A stretch of DNA of 64,000 bases, taken from the NCBI RefSeq assembly GCF_024022995.1, contig NZ_CP099582.1:930001-994000 (forward strand), read 5' to 3'. Both the position numbers and the translations under genes were made by a program. The stretch is from Thermococcus aggregans. GTDB taxonomy: Archaea > Methanobacteriota_B > Thermococci > Thermococcales > Thermococcaceae. Positions 33,825 through 41,988 of the stretch are shown here, one piece after another. The first letter of the stretch is position 1. Every line of letters begins with the position of its first letter. The notes beneath the pieces were generated by a model. The model worked only from the letters and a program-made list of their open reading frames with translations. It was not told the origin of the DNA and did no database searches.

Positions 33825-34434
33825 ATCCGTTTCCAAAGCAGATGTAATAGTAGGGGCAGAATTTGCAGGTGTAGTCATGCCATCCCTCCGGAGGGATGTC
33901 CTTTTCATAATGTTTTTTTATCAGGTAGAACCGCTTCACGGTCTCTTTGAAAAGCTTCTCGTCGTAGGGCACTTCAAACGCTTTAAAGCCCTTGCCCTTG
34001 ACTATTGGAAACCTGGAAAAATCTATGCCTTTTAAAACCTTTTTCGGCTCTTCATGCAGCTTAACGTAGTACAAATAGCCGTATTCACTTTCCGCCCACC
34101 TCAAATAAACGTTCAGCTGTGCCAAATGATAATCGTAGGGAATTCTTGGGAGGTAAGTTTTTCCCTTTATCTCTATTGGAAACTGCCTGAAAGCATCTAT
34201 CCTTCCGTGGATTTCAAGCCCGAGGCGGGGGGACTTAAGCACGATGTGCTTTTCAAGCTCAAAACCAAATCTCTTCTTAAGAATCTCGCCAAGAACGTTG
34301 TGGGTATTAACCCCTCGCTCAAGCCTGACCCTTACAAACTCAGGCCATTTTTCTTTGTATCCTTTAAGACGAAAGTAAACCCTTCTGGGGCACGTCATCG
34401 CCTCGCTTGCATAAAACTCAAGTAGCTCGGTCAT
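33814..34434 (-). CDS. Cas4-like PD-(D/E)xK exonuclease
   Basis: This protein of about 206 residues is a Cas4/RecB-type nuclease. An N-terminal Cys lies in 'EAMTCPRRVYF'; the PD-(D/E)xK core is 'HGRIDAF' and 'PIEIKGKTY'; 'HLAQLNVYL' is the QxxxY-like motif; a C-terminal cysteine group 'CKFCPYYYIC' completes a [4Fe-4S] cluster. No CRISPR array or cas operon is in this window, so it is a solitary copy, perhaps in DNA repair. I start at ATG 34434 with GAGGGAG upstream. The frame is open to 34512, but that extension is a C/D sRNA gene. Confidence 0.85.
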   Translation of the reverse strand: MTELLEFYASEAMTCPRRVYFRLKGYKEKWPEFVRVRLERGVNTHNVLGEILKKRFGFELEKHIVLKSPRLGLEIHGRIDAFRQFPIEIKGKTYLPRIPYDYHLAQLNVYLRWAESEYGYLYYVKLHEEPKKVLKGIDFSRFPIVKGKGFKAFEVPYDEKLFKETVKRFYLIKKHYEKDIPPEGWHDYTCKFCPYYYICFGNGFTP

Positions 34435-34456
34435 TCTTGCTCCCTCAAAGATATTT

Positions 34457-34519
34457 AAAGCGTCAGCTAATACCGACGTCATCATCGACTCAGACTGGGC
34501 AAGGCCCATCATCCGCTAA
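34457..34519 (-). ncRNA. C/D box guide sRNA
   Basis: On the minus strand the boxes are: C ATGATGG (34512-34506), 12-nt guide, D' CTGA (34493-34490), 4-nt spacer, C' ATGATGA (34485-34479), 12-nt guide, D CTGA (34466-34463). The outer ends AGCG (34517-34514) and CGCT (34462-34459) pair to close the k-turn. Both guides have exactly the 12-nt length usual in archaea. A TATA element TTTTAAA near 34541 predicts a start at about 34515. Predicted targets are 5'-ACUGGGCAAGGC and 5'-CUAAUACCGACG, where the nucleotide paired five bases from each D box would be 2'-O-methylated (G and U). I cannot check which rRNA or tRNA carries them. Confidence 0.82.
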
Positions 34520-34578
34520 CTAAAATACCCGTGTAAGGTTTAAAATATTTGAGGTGAGGTAAGGCAAAAAAGAAAAAA

Positions 34579-34923
34579 TTAACCCCTGGTTTTTAGAAGA
34601 GAACCTTTCTTTATCGAGTAGCTTAAACCATAGGCAGGCCAGAGGCCAGGAGGCAGCGAATAGTGGTGGAGATTCCTGAGTATTTTCTCGGCATGCTCTT
34701 TTTTATCTGCCACTACCCTAAGCTTTTCCCGTGTTAGCTCAACAGTTCCATGCGGGAGCCTTAGAACAATTTTGTCTCCTACTATATCTGGCTTAGCCCT
34801 TATTAGAAGAGCCCTCAAGTCTCTATAGGCATCTTCGGTTATTTTCTGCTCAATGATGCCTTCCTTCTTTTTGGATTTTAATATCTTGGTCAACCAAAAA
34901 CTACTCGAGGATTCATCATCCAT
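34579..34923 (-). CDS. Uncharacterised small protein
   Basis: This protein of 114 residues starts with a Ser/Asp-rich segment ('MDDESSSSFW'), then a basic part and a compact alpha/beta region ('EDAYRDLRALLIRAKPDIVG', 'IVLRLPHGTVELTREKLRVV'). I do not recognise it. A GGAGGT lies 11 bases before ATG 34923 and 5 before an in-frame TTG at 34929, so TTG could be the true start. It stands alone between the sRNA and the divergent Taw2 gene. Confidence 0.65.
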   Translation of the reverse strand: MDDESSSSFWLTKILKSKKKEGIIEQKITEDAYRDLRALLIRAKPDIVGDKIVLRLPHGTVELTREKLRVVADKKEHAEKILRNLHHYSLPPGLWPAYGLSYSIKKGSLLKTRG

Positions 34924-35075
34924 TGTCAAACTCTACCTCCGGTGAGGTTCTCAAATAATTCTGGGGAATACTCCTTTTTAAGCTTTTTCCATCGTTCTTT
35001 GCCGAAATGACTGATTTGATATTATTTGCACAATAAACCAAAAGGTTTTAAGGAAGTTCTTGAAGTTTACATTGC

Positions 35076-35921
35076 ATGAAAAAGAGAAAGACCCAGCTTA
35101 TAAAGCCCAGAATTCGGGAGATACTAAGCAAAACTCTTCCTCCCAGGTTAGTTGACTTTCTTCCAAAGCATTGGGTCCAGCTGGGAGATGTTTTAATTCT
35201 CCCTCTTAGAGAAGAACTTCTGCCCTATAAGCATGAGATTGCAAAGGTTTATGCTGAAGTATTAGGCGTCAAAACGGTCTTAAGGAAGGGGAGAATCGGT
35301 GGAGAGTTCAGAGAAACGAATTACGAAATAATTTATGGGAACAACCCGATAACAATCCACAAAGAGAACGGCATCCTCTACAAGTTTGATGCATCCAAGG
35401 TGATGTTCTCTCCAGCAAACGTCAAGGAAAGAGTCAGAATGGCAAGCATAGCAAAGCCAGATGAGCTTGTAGTTGATATGTTCGCTGGAATAGGGCATTT
35501 AAGCCTGCCCATAGCAAAACACTGTGGAGCAAAAGTTATAGCCATCGAAAAGAGCCCCTACACATTTAGATTTCTCGTAGAAAACATTGAGCTTAACAAA
35601 GTGCAGGACAGAATGACTGCTTACAACATTGACAACCGTGAGTTTAAGGGGGAGAACATAGCCGACAGAATCCTAATGGGCTATGTTGTAAAGACTCACG
35701 AGTTCATCCCCAAAGCCCTTGAAATAGCCAAAGACGAAGCAATAATTCACTATCACAACACAGTTCCCGAAAGGCTGATGCCAGAAGAGCCTTTCAAAAC
35801 TTTTCAAGAAACTGCAAGGGAATACAACTACGAGGCGGAGCTACTGGAGAGCAGAATAATCAAGCGCTACGCCCCCGGAGTGTGGCATGTGGTTTTAGAT
35901 GTAAGAGTCTTCAAAAAGTAG
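35076..35921 (+). CDS. taw2: Taw2, tRNA-Phe wyosine aminocarboxypropyltransferase
   Basis: This 281-residue protein matches archaeal Taw2, which transfers the 3-amino-3-carboxypropyl group of SAM to 4-demethylwyosine at position 37 of tRNA-Phe. Recognised blocks are 'GIKPRIREILSK'-like N-terminus, 'MFSPANVKERVRMA', SAM loop 'VVDMFAGIGHLSLPIA', 'NIADRILMGYVVKTHEF' and 'IIHYHNTVPE'. The Trm5-like fold and length agree with the Pyrococcus enzyme. It is monocistronic with a TATA-like AAAGGTTTTAAGG about 25 bp upstream of the start. Confidence 0.92.
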   Translation: MKKRKTQLIKPRIREILSKTLPPRLVDFLPKHWVQLGDVLILPLREELLPYKHEIAKVYAEVLGVKTVLRKGRIGGEFRETNYEIIYGNNPITIHKENGILYKFDASKVMFSPANVKERVRMASIAKPDELVVDMFAGIGHLSLPIAKHCGAKVIAIEKSPYTFRFLVENIELNKVQDRMTAYNIDNREFKGENIADRILMGYVVKTHEFIPKALEIAKDEAIIHYHNTVPERLMPEEPFKTFQETAREYNYEAELLESRIIKRYAPGVWHVVLDVRVFKK

Positions 35922-36072
35922 AGCTCTCATAGGTAGCCCAGACAGTGTAGCAGCCTTTTTCATCTTCCTCAATGTTTATGGCTTTTAAGGAGCTCCCGTA
36001 TTCATTAACAAGCTTCTCAACTACTCTCGGCAGCTCCTCAAGGAAAGCTTTTCTCTTCACGGTTATCTTCAT
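35911..36072 (-). CDS. Small conserved-looking protein, 53 residues
   Basis: This short gene runs from ATG 36072 (GGTGATC right upstream) to TGA at 35911-35913 and reads 'MKITVKRKAFLEELPRVVEK', then 'NEYGSSLKAINIEEDEKGCY' and 'VWATYESSTF'. The sequence has a normal beta-helix-beta type pattern with good codon use, so I think it is expressed. It overlaps the convergent taw2 3' end by 11 bp and is divergent from a radical SAM gene. I do not recognise the family. Confidence 0.65.
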   Translation of the reverse strand: MKITVKRKAFLEELPRVVEKLVNEYGSSLKAINIEEDEKGCYTVWATYESSTF

Positions 36073-36139
36073 TTGATCACCACAGGCCCAACAACGTCAA
36101 GTTTTTTAATGCTTTCCCAAAGCATTTCTAGGTGAGAAA

Positions 36140-37045
36140 ATGAAATACAGCTGGGAAGAATTTGCGAGAAAAATGGGTGTTGAACCAAAAATCCTGGAAA
36201 ATAAAGAGGCGAGATTGTTAAAGAAGTTTGTTGATGATCTAATCCCTCCAACTCACTGTCAAGGATGCCAGGGCTTAGATTTGAGCATAGAAAATCCCGT
36301 ACACCATCCTTCTTATGAGCTCACCCCAGCATGCAACCACGACTGTATATTCTGCTATTCAAACGTTGCCTTAAAGCTCGGAAAGGTTCCAGAGCCGGGC
36401 TACTACGGATGGGAAAACCCTTATGCGATTACCGTTTCCCAATATGGCGAGCCCCTCATAAGCCCAAGAATAGTTGAGGTCAACAAAATGCTTCGCGAGA
36501 GGTTTCCGGATGCGAGGCTGGACTTACAAACAAACGGCTCCCTTTTAACGAAAGAACTGTGGCAGAAGCTCGACTTTGACCTCGTAATGGTAAGCCTCGA
36601 TGCAGCGAGCAGAGAAAAGCACAAGATGATAACAAATGCAGACACCTTCAAAAACGTTGTAAATGCCCTTAAAATTGTCGGGGCAGACAAATCAGTGCGC
36701 TCCATAGTGAGAACTATCTTCATGCCTGGCATAAACGATGAGGACATACCGAAGATAGCAGAGCTAGCCGCTTCGCTCGGTGTTGACGAGATGATGCTCC
36801 AGCCGTTAACAATCCACAAGCTCAACGAAGAACGCCTGAAAAAAGCAGGTCTGGATTTTGAGAGTGCCGAAAGCATAAGAGAATACCTAAAGGCGGCAAT
36901 GGAAGCTAAAAAGTACATAGACATTAGGATAAGTGGCTGCCAGCTGGCAATATACCGCACAATGGATCCCTTAACGCTCTTTAGCGCAAGAAGGGTTGCG
37001 AGAGACGTTGTCCCCATTGTCAAGAGAAACAGAAAAGAATTCTAA
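36140..37045 (+). CDS. Radical SAM protein
   Basis: This 301-residue radical SAM enzyme has cluster motif 'CNHDCIFCYS' (CxxxCxxC) near 67-75, preceded by a CxxC pair 'CQGCQGL' (about 39-45) that may bind a second metal. 'VSQYGEPLISP' is the GGE-like block and 'DLQTNGSLLT' and 'VMVSLDAA' follow as in MoaA/PflA-like proteins. AGGTGAGAAA precedes the start. The substrate is unknown. A further Cys ('SGCQLA') near the end could complete an auxiliary cluster. It stands alone. Confidence 0.87.
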   Translation: MKYSWEEFARKMGVEPKILENKEARLLKKFVDDLIPPTHCQGCQGLDLSIENPVHHPSYELTPACNHDCIFCYSNVALKLGKVPEPGYYGWENPYAITVSQYGEPLISPRIVEVNKMLRERFPDARLDLQTNGSLLTKELWQKLDFDLVMVSLDAASREKHKMITNADTFKNVVNALKIVGADKSVRSIVRTIFMPGINDEDIPKIAELAASLGVDEMMLQPLTIHKLNEERLKKAGLDFESAESIREYLKAAMEAKKYIDIRISGCQLAIYRTMDPLTLFSARRVARDVVPIVKRNRKEF

Positions 37046-37156
37046 TCGAAAGCTATGTTCCCTGACGTTTTATCCTTCTTTTAATTCCAATCAAAACTCA
37101 ACTGCAATATTGCTCACACAAAAATCTTAAAAAGTAAGCAAATTTACTCAAACTAG

Positions 37157-38224
37157 GTGGTTAAACTGCTGGGGAGGGTAGTTCAAAACATTGCACTACT
37201 TATTGTTGTACTTCTGGTTACGGGCATCGCGATCCAAGTTGCCACTGAAAAAGTGGGAGACCCAGAAAAAATCTCATACTGCGTTAAATCTGGAGAACTT
37301 AATCCCGACGAGGAAGGGCTTGTGAACATGGTTCGGGGGGTAAAGTGCTATCTAAAGTTTTCATTAGGAGTTTTTAAGGACGAAGAAAAGATCCTCATCT
37401 CAAGAACCTATGAAGGCAAAACATACCAGTTCTATATCCTTTCTCCGAGAGGACTCTTCACCACGTGGCTAAAAATAACCCCTGAAAAGTCTATTGCGAT
37501 GACAATCTCGCTTTTGCTCCTTAGCATGGCGATTATATTCCCCCTAGGTCTTTACTGGGGACTAAGAGCTGGACACAGGGGCGAAATTTCCGACAGGATT
37601 CTCCTCCTGCTTGCCCCCGTCTTCTCAGGGGTTCCGGGATGGTTTTGGGGCCTCATGTTCCTCTGGATTCTGTGGTGGAGGTTTGACATGGGGGCAGTCA
37701 GTTATATGAACTACATTCAGAGAGCGGAAGCTCACGGCTCGGCAGGGCTCATCGACCATTTCATTGCCCTCCTCATACCCGTGCTCGCCCTGACCTTTGC
37801 AAACATCGTGATATACGCTTTCAGCGTTAGGAATCTTGTAAAACAGGAGGCCCATGAAGAGTACTTCCTGGTGGACTCCCTCAAGGGACTTCCCGACAGG
37901 AGGATTCGCAGAAAGCTCCTCAGAACAGTCCTTCCTTCTTTCTTGACATTCACCAGCTACAACTTCCTAAACCTCATGATAAACGGGATGGCCATCGAGA
38001 AGCTCTTCGATGTTCCCGGGCTCGGATACACCCTGAGTTACTTCTTGGGCAGATACTTCGTGGAGACAGATGAAGGGACGTGGGCCCCCAAACTTCAGTT
38101 TTTCCCTGAGGGCATCTTTTTCGTTGCATTAGTTATGGCAGTCCTCTACTTCTTAAATTCCACCATAATGGAGGCCCTTTACCTCCGCCTTGACCCCAGG
38201 AGGGAGGCCTATGAAGAAGCGTAA
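37157..38224 (+). CDS. DppB-like ABC transporter permease, orphan
   Basis: This 355-residue inner-membrane permease of the DppB/OppB class has an N-terminal helix, an extracytoplasmic insertion of about 85 residues ('DPEKISYCVKSGELNPDE' onward), then five helices with the EAA-type coupling loop 'VDSLKGLPDRRIRRKLLRTV' and the typical 'FDVPGLGYTL'. The start is GTG 37157, with a TATA-like CTTAAAAAG about 25-35 bp upstream. It overlaps the partner permease by 14 bp. No binding protein or ATPase gene lies next to it, and its GC content is visibly higher than its neighbours', so it may be the remainder of a larger or transferred operon. Confidence 0.85.
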   Translation: MVKLLGRVVQNIALLIVVLLVTGIAIQVATEKVGDPEKISYCVKSGELNPDEEGLVNMVRGVKCYLKFSLGVFKDEEKILISRTYEGKTYQFYILSPRGLFTTWLKITPEKSIAMTISLLLLSMAIIFPLGLYWGLRAGHRGEISDRILLLLAPVFSGVPGWFWGLMFLWILWWRFDMGAVSYMNYIQRAEAHGSAGLIDHFIALLIPVLALTFANIVIYAFSVRNLVKQEAHEEYFLVDSLKGLPDRRIRRKLLRTVLPSFLTFTSYNFLNLMINGMAIEKLFDVPGLGYTLSYFLGRYFVETDEGTWAPKLQFFPEGIFFVALVMAVLYFLNSTIMEALYLRLDPRREAYEEA

Positions 38225-39536
38225 AGTCCCGAAAAGAATTGCAGTGGCAGCAACAATAATCTCCCTGTACGTCATCTTGGCAATCTTTGCGCCTTACCTC
38301 ACAAACCCGGAACACATTCAAAACTGGAACAATAAGGCTTACTGGGAGCACAACCCTTCCAATGCAGTGCCAACATTTTATGGTCGCCTGAAAAACCTTC
38401 CCCCTACAGAGTGGCTTGAGGGAACTTACGCCAACGGCAAGCTTATCTTTGAGTACAATTTTAGTTACAGTGAAGTCCCAACCGATATTATCCTGTTCTC
38501 GGACGTCAAAAAACAGCTGAAAGTAACCATTGTGACTCCCCTAAACGACAGCATAGCCATCTTCAAGGGTTACCCCTACGGGTTGGACGAAGGAGTGTTT
38601 TTAGCCAGAAACTATCCATTCTATTATAAACTCATGACGGAAAGGTGCGGCGTTGCCCCGGCCTATTTCATAGTCTTCAAGCCTGTCCTTAACATAATCT
38701 TTTCGAAGCCAAAGGAGGACTGCCTTGAAAACCCTAATCTCGTGCACGGGACGTATAAGATCATTGTCGAAGCGGTTTCCAAGAGGCAGAACGTACGCCT
38801 TGAGCCCAACGAGACCGTCAGAATAATGATTCAGGGAAAGAGCTATGGTATTCTTGGCACCGACCCCCTTGGCAGGGATGTGTGGGCAGGGTTCGTCGGG
38901 AGTACAAGGGAAAGCATTCTGATTGCTGTCATGGGGGCAATTATGGCACTCCTCTTCGCCCTCATCCTCGGAACAATCGGAGCCGTTCCGGGAATCGCTG
39001 GCAGGTTCGCGAACCTCATTTCTAGGAGTATAACTGTCATTCCCCTCCTCCCGTTTGCAGGTGCCATGGCCATCGTTATTGGAAACATCACTCTCGACTA
39101 CATCATAGATGTAAACCCGGTGTGGCTCTCTGTGCTCCTGGGCTTTCTGCTCTCCGGAGAAGCCTCCAGAAACATTCGGACTATTGTTAAGGGAGAACTC
39201 AAGAAGGGATATGCGGAGTCCTCTGTAGCCCTTGGTGGAAACATGTGGTGGGTTCTCAGGAAGCACATCTCAAAAGTTCTCTTCCCGTACTCCCTCTACC
39301 AGCTTTCCATTGCAATTCCGCGGGTTCTGGCCCTCCTTACCATAATGGGGTTCTTTTCCATAGCACCGGGCTTCAACTGGGGCAGCTTAATGTCCCAAAC
39401 GATAATTATGGGAGCTACATACACTTACCGCCTCAACTGGTGGCAGGTTCTGCCGGTGGGAGTCTCCATAGCGGTGCTCTCGATATCGTTCACACTCATC
39501 GCAACCTGGATAGAGGATGAGTTTATTAAAGTTTGA
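38211..39536 (+). CDS. DppC-like ABC transporter permease, orphan
   Basis: This 441-residue partner of the preceding permease has one N-terminal helix, a long extracytoplasmic domain (about 35-205), then the DppC core beginning 'GILGTDPLGRDVWAGFVGST' (the family hallmark) and an EAA loop 'YAESSVALGGNMWWVLRKHI'. DppC proteins are usually about 300 residues, so the extra 130-150 residues are unusual. ATG 38211 has AGGAGGGAGG and lies inside the 3' end of the dppB-like gene. Substrate unknown; peptides or oligosaccharides are both imported by this class in Thermococcales. Confidence 0.85.
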   Translation: MKKRKVPKRIAVAATIISLYVILAIFAPYLTNPEHIQNWNNKAYWEHNPSNAVPTFYGRLKNLPPTEWLEGTYANGKLIFEYNFSYSEVPTDIILFSDVKKQLKVTIVTPLNDSIAIFKGYPYGLDEGVFLARNYPFYYKLMTERCGVAPAYFIVFKPVLNIIFSKPKEDCLENPNLVHGTYKIIVEAVSKRQNVRLEPNETVRIMIQGKSYGILGTDPLGRDVWAGFVGSTRESILIAVMGAIMALLFALILGTIGAVPGIAGRFANLISRSITVIPLLPFAGAMAIVIGNITLDYIIDVNPVWLSVLLGFLLSGEASRNIRTIVKGELKKGYAESSVALGGNMWWVLRKHISKVLFPYSLYQLSIAIPRVLALLTIMGFFSIAPGFNWGSLMSQTIIMGATYTYRLNWWQVLPVGVSIAVLSISFTLIATWIEDEFIKV

Positions 39537-39606
39537 AACGAGCCAAAAGACACAACTTCCTGAACCGCTCCCCAAGGTTTTTAACTGCTACTTCATTTCT
39601 TCTATC

Positions 39607-40431
39607 ATGCTCAAGTGCTCACTCTGCATAAACGATGAAAGGACAGCAAAAATCAAAATCGTTGATGGGAATCCAATATGCAAGGAGTGCATAAACTACC
39701 TAGCCCATAAACCAGACAAAGAAAAAATAAGAGCCGAACTTGAAGAGCTAATGAGCAAAGTGGACAAAGCCATAGTAGCTTTTTCGGGCGGAAAAGACAG
39801 CACAGTGGCTCTTTACTTAGCAAAAGAAGTCTACAAGGTTCCAGAGCTTGAGGCTGTGATGATAGACCACGGGTTCATGGCTAAAGAAGCCATAGAGAAC
39901 GCAAAGAGGATAGCCGAACATCTGGGTGTTCCCTTAACGGTTCTTCGCTATGATTACTCCGATATCTTTAGAGACGCCCTCCTTAAGGCAAAATCTCCCT
40001 GCAAAAAGTGCTCTTCAAGGACAATGGAGAGACTTAGAAAGTACGCTCTGAGGAAGGGAGTCAGATACATAATAACTGGGCATGAGTTGCCTTTCGGCCA
40101 TCATCCATACAGGTTAATGAGCGATGGAGTGATACAAATTCGGTTATTGAGCCTCATGTCCGAGGAAGAGCGCTTTAAAATTCTCAAAAAACTTCCCTTT
40201 AAACCTCCCGAGCTTGCCGGCTATACAACAAACTGCCTTATCTTAGGCCCTGCACTCAAGAGATACTATGAGAAGCATGGCTACAGCTTTGAAACGAGAA
40301 GGATAGCAGCTCTGGTGAGATATGGACTGATAGACAAGGAGAAGGTCCTAAAAAAGGTCAACAAACCTGAAATCCCAGAGGACATTGAAAAGGAAGTGTA
40401 CAAAAGACTCGGAATAGAGAAAAAAGATTAA
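39607..40431 (+). CDS. PP-loop ATPase, TtcA/TtuA-like
   Basis: This 274-residue N-type ATP pyrophosphatase has an N-terminal zinc motif ('CSLCIND', 'CKEC'), PP-loop 'FSGGKDST' (about 60-67), 'SPCKKCSSRTME' with a CxxC that could hold a cluster, and 'ITGHELPFGHH'. This order fits the TtcA/TtuA class that thiolates tRNA, though the C-terminal zinc finger of TtuA is not evident. A TATA box GGTTTTTAAC near 39575-39584 predicts a leaderless transcript at ATG 39607; the frame open back to 39517 is ignored. Confidence 0.85.
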   Translation: MLKCSLCINDERTAKIKIVDGNPICKECINYLAHKPDKEKIRAELEELMSKVDKAIVAFSGGKDSTVALYLAKEVYKVPELEAVMIDHGFMAKEAIENAKRIAEHLGVPLTVLRYDYSDIFRDALLKAKSPCKKCSSRTMERLRKYALRKGVRYIITGHELPFGHHPYRLMSDGVIQIRLLSLMSEEERFKILKKLPFKPPELAGYTTNCLILGPALKRYYEKHGYSFETRRIAALVRYGLIDKEKVLKKVNKPEIPEDIEKEVYKRLGIEKKD

Positions 40432-40467
40432 TATACTACCAAAACCAACTCAAATAATGGGAAACTC

Positions 40468-41460
40468 ATGAAGGCGGAAGAAATCATATGGGGGGCTGTT
40501 GCACTTATAATCCTTTATCTCTCGTGGAAAACAATAGCCCCTCTCTTGTCAGCAATATTCTTTGCTGGAATCTTGGCCTATGCGGTCTTGCCACTTCACA
40601 AACGGCTCATACAAAAGACAACACCAAAAAACTCTGCCTTAATATTAACGGCACTCGTAATTGGAGGCTCTGCCCTAATAACTGTCGAGCTTATTCTGAT
40701 TATAAAAAACCTCATCGTGTCTTTCTATGAGGATATAATGGCATTTCTTTCATGGAGTTTGAAGCTTGAACTCCCGTTTGGCATGCACGATCTTCTTCAG
40801 AAACTCTACTCCCAGTTAACTCCAAAGCTAAGCGAGTACGTGCAGAACTATGCCTTTTCGATTCCCAGCTACCTTATTCAGCTTGTCGTATTCTTTGCGG
40901 CCTTTTACGCCTTTCTCGTAAATTCGGAAGAAATAAAAAGACAAATACATGCTTTAATTCCTAGGGGGCACGAACATCTGGCGGAAAAGCTATTAAAGAG
41001 GGCAGATATCACACTGCAGGCACTCATAAGGGCATGGCTTCTCCTTAATATTGCCAAGGGCATCATAATGACCCTCGGCCTCTGGGGATTAGGTATTACA
41101 GATTTCCCGACCGCTTTACTAGCCGGACTTTTAACAATACTCTTCAGCTTTATTCCGCTTTTCGAGGGATGGATGATATGGGTCGTTGCGGCAATATATC
41201 TCCTAAAACAGGGAGATATACTAAGAGCACTCGCGATATCAACTTATGGGGCTTTGTTTGTGTCTCCGGTTCCAGATTTCACAATTAGGCCCAAGCTCGT
41301 TGCAAAAGAGGCCAAACTCGATGAGATAATGGTGCTCGTAGGGATGATAGGAGGAGTATGGGCTTTTGGGGTTAAAGGCCTTATAATTGGCCCAATAGTG
41401 CTTAACCTTGTATCCGCACTGACGAAAGAGTGGAAAAGACTCAAAGCTCAGCAGAGCTGA
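40468..41460 (+). CDS. AI-2E family transporter
   Basis: This 330-residue membrane protein is of the AI-2E (PerM/UPF0118) family, with about eight helices. The early 'FAGILAYAVLPLHKRLI' and late 'LLTILFSFIPLFEGWMIWV' regions are the family blocks; 'VSPVPDFTIRPKLVAKEAKL' is close to the usual 'D..lrP.li' motif. Substrate is unknown in archaea; Na+/H+ exchange and small-molecule export have been shown for relatives. Its 3' end overlaps the convergent nicotinamidase gene by 20 bp. Confidence 0.88.
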   Translation: MKAEEIIWGAVALIILYLSWKTIAPLLSAIFFAGILAYAVLPLHKRLIQKTTPKNSALILTALVIGGSALITVELILIIKNLIVSFYEDIMAFLSWSLKLELPFGMHDLLQKLYSQLTPKLSEYVQNYAFSIPSYLIQLVVFFAAFYAFLVNSEEIKRQIHALIPRGHEHLAEKLLKRADITLQALIRAWLLLNIAKGIIMTLGLWGLGITDFPTALLAGLLTILFSFIPLFEGWMIWVVAAIYLLKQGDILRALAISTYGALFVSPVPDFTIRPKLVAKEAKLDEIMVLVGMIGGVWAFGVKGLIIGPIVLNLVSALTKEWKRLKAQQS

Positions 41461-41986
41461 TAATTTTTGCTCCATTCTCTTCTAATTCTTTGAGAGCTTT
41501 TTCCTCATCCTCAGGCTTTATTCCCTTAACTGCATCCCTGATGATATAGACATCAAAGCCGTGCTTGAGGGCATCTAGGGCTGTGGCCTTAACGCAGTAC
41601 TCCGTTGCTACACCGCAGATGTAAACCTTTTTAACATCTTTTTCCTTCAATATCCCCGCCAAATTCGTGCCTTCAAAGCCGGAATACGCCTCTTTATCTG
41701 GCTTATCAGCTTTTGAAATTATTATCGCATTTTGAGGCAGCTTTACTACGATTTCCGCACCTTCGGTGTTTTGAACACAGTGCTTCGGCCATGGCCCACC
41801 TTGCTCCTTGAAGCTTATGTGGTTAGGAGGGTGCCAGTCCCTAGTGGCAACGATCAAAGCCCCTTTCTTCTTAAACTTCTCAATAAGCTCTTCAATTGTT
41901 GGAATTATCTTGTCGCCATCAGGGACTGGAAGAGCCCCACCGGGCATAAAATCTCTCTGCATGTCAACTATTATCAGGGCTTCCAT
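41441..41986 (-). CDS. pncA: Nicotinamidase/pyrazinamidase
   Basis: This 181-residue isochorismatase-fold amidase converts nicotinamide to nicotinate in NAD salvage. The catalytic triad is visible: Asp in 'IVDMQRDFMPGGAL', Lys in 'ISKADKPDKEAYSGF', Cys in 'GVATEYCVKATALDA'. Metal ligands are in 'TRDWHPPNH'. Length equals the Pyrococcus enzyme of known structure. It is separated by 2 bp from a DUF2240 gene upstream, so the two are cotranscribed. Confidence 0.93.
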   Translation of the reverse strand: MEALIIVDMQRDFMPGGALPVPDGDKIIPTIEELIEKFKKKGALIVATRDWHPPNHISFKEQGGPWPKHCVQNTEGAEIVVKLPQNAIIISKADKPDKEAYSGFEGTNLAGILKEKDVKKVYICGVATEYCVKATALDALKHGFDVYIIRDAVKGIKPEDEEKALKELEENGAKIISSAEL

Positions 41987-41988
41987 CC

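Noticed and set aside
33814-34434. Evidence of a CRISPR-Cas locus
   Set aside because: Only a solitary Cas4-like protein is present; no repeat-spacer array or other cas gene is seen.
34435-34512. Longer Cas4-like protein starting at 34512
   Set aside because: The added codons coincide exactly with the boxes and guides of the C/D sRNA; the nuclease has its own ribosome binding site at 34434.
36421-37023. 200-codon antisense frame opposite the radical SAM gene
   Set aside because: Low-complexity Ser-rich translation typical of a reverse-complement shadow; the sense gene has the CxxxCxxC motif.
38601-39266. 221-codon antisense frame opposite the DppC-like permease
   Set aside because: No ribosome binding site, composition of a shadow frame, and the sense permease is unmistakable.
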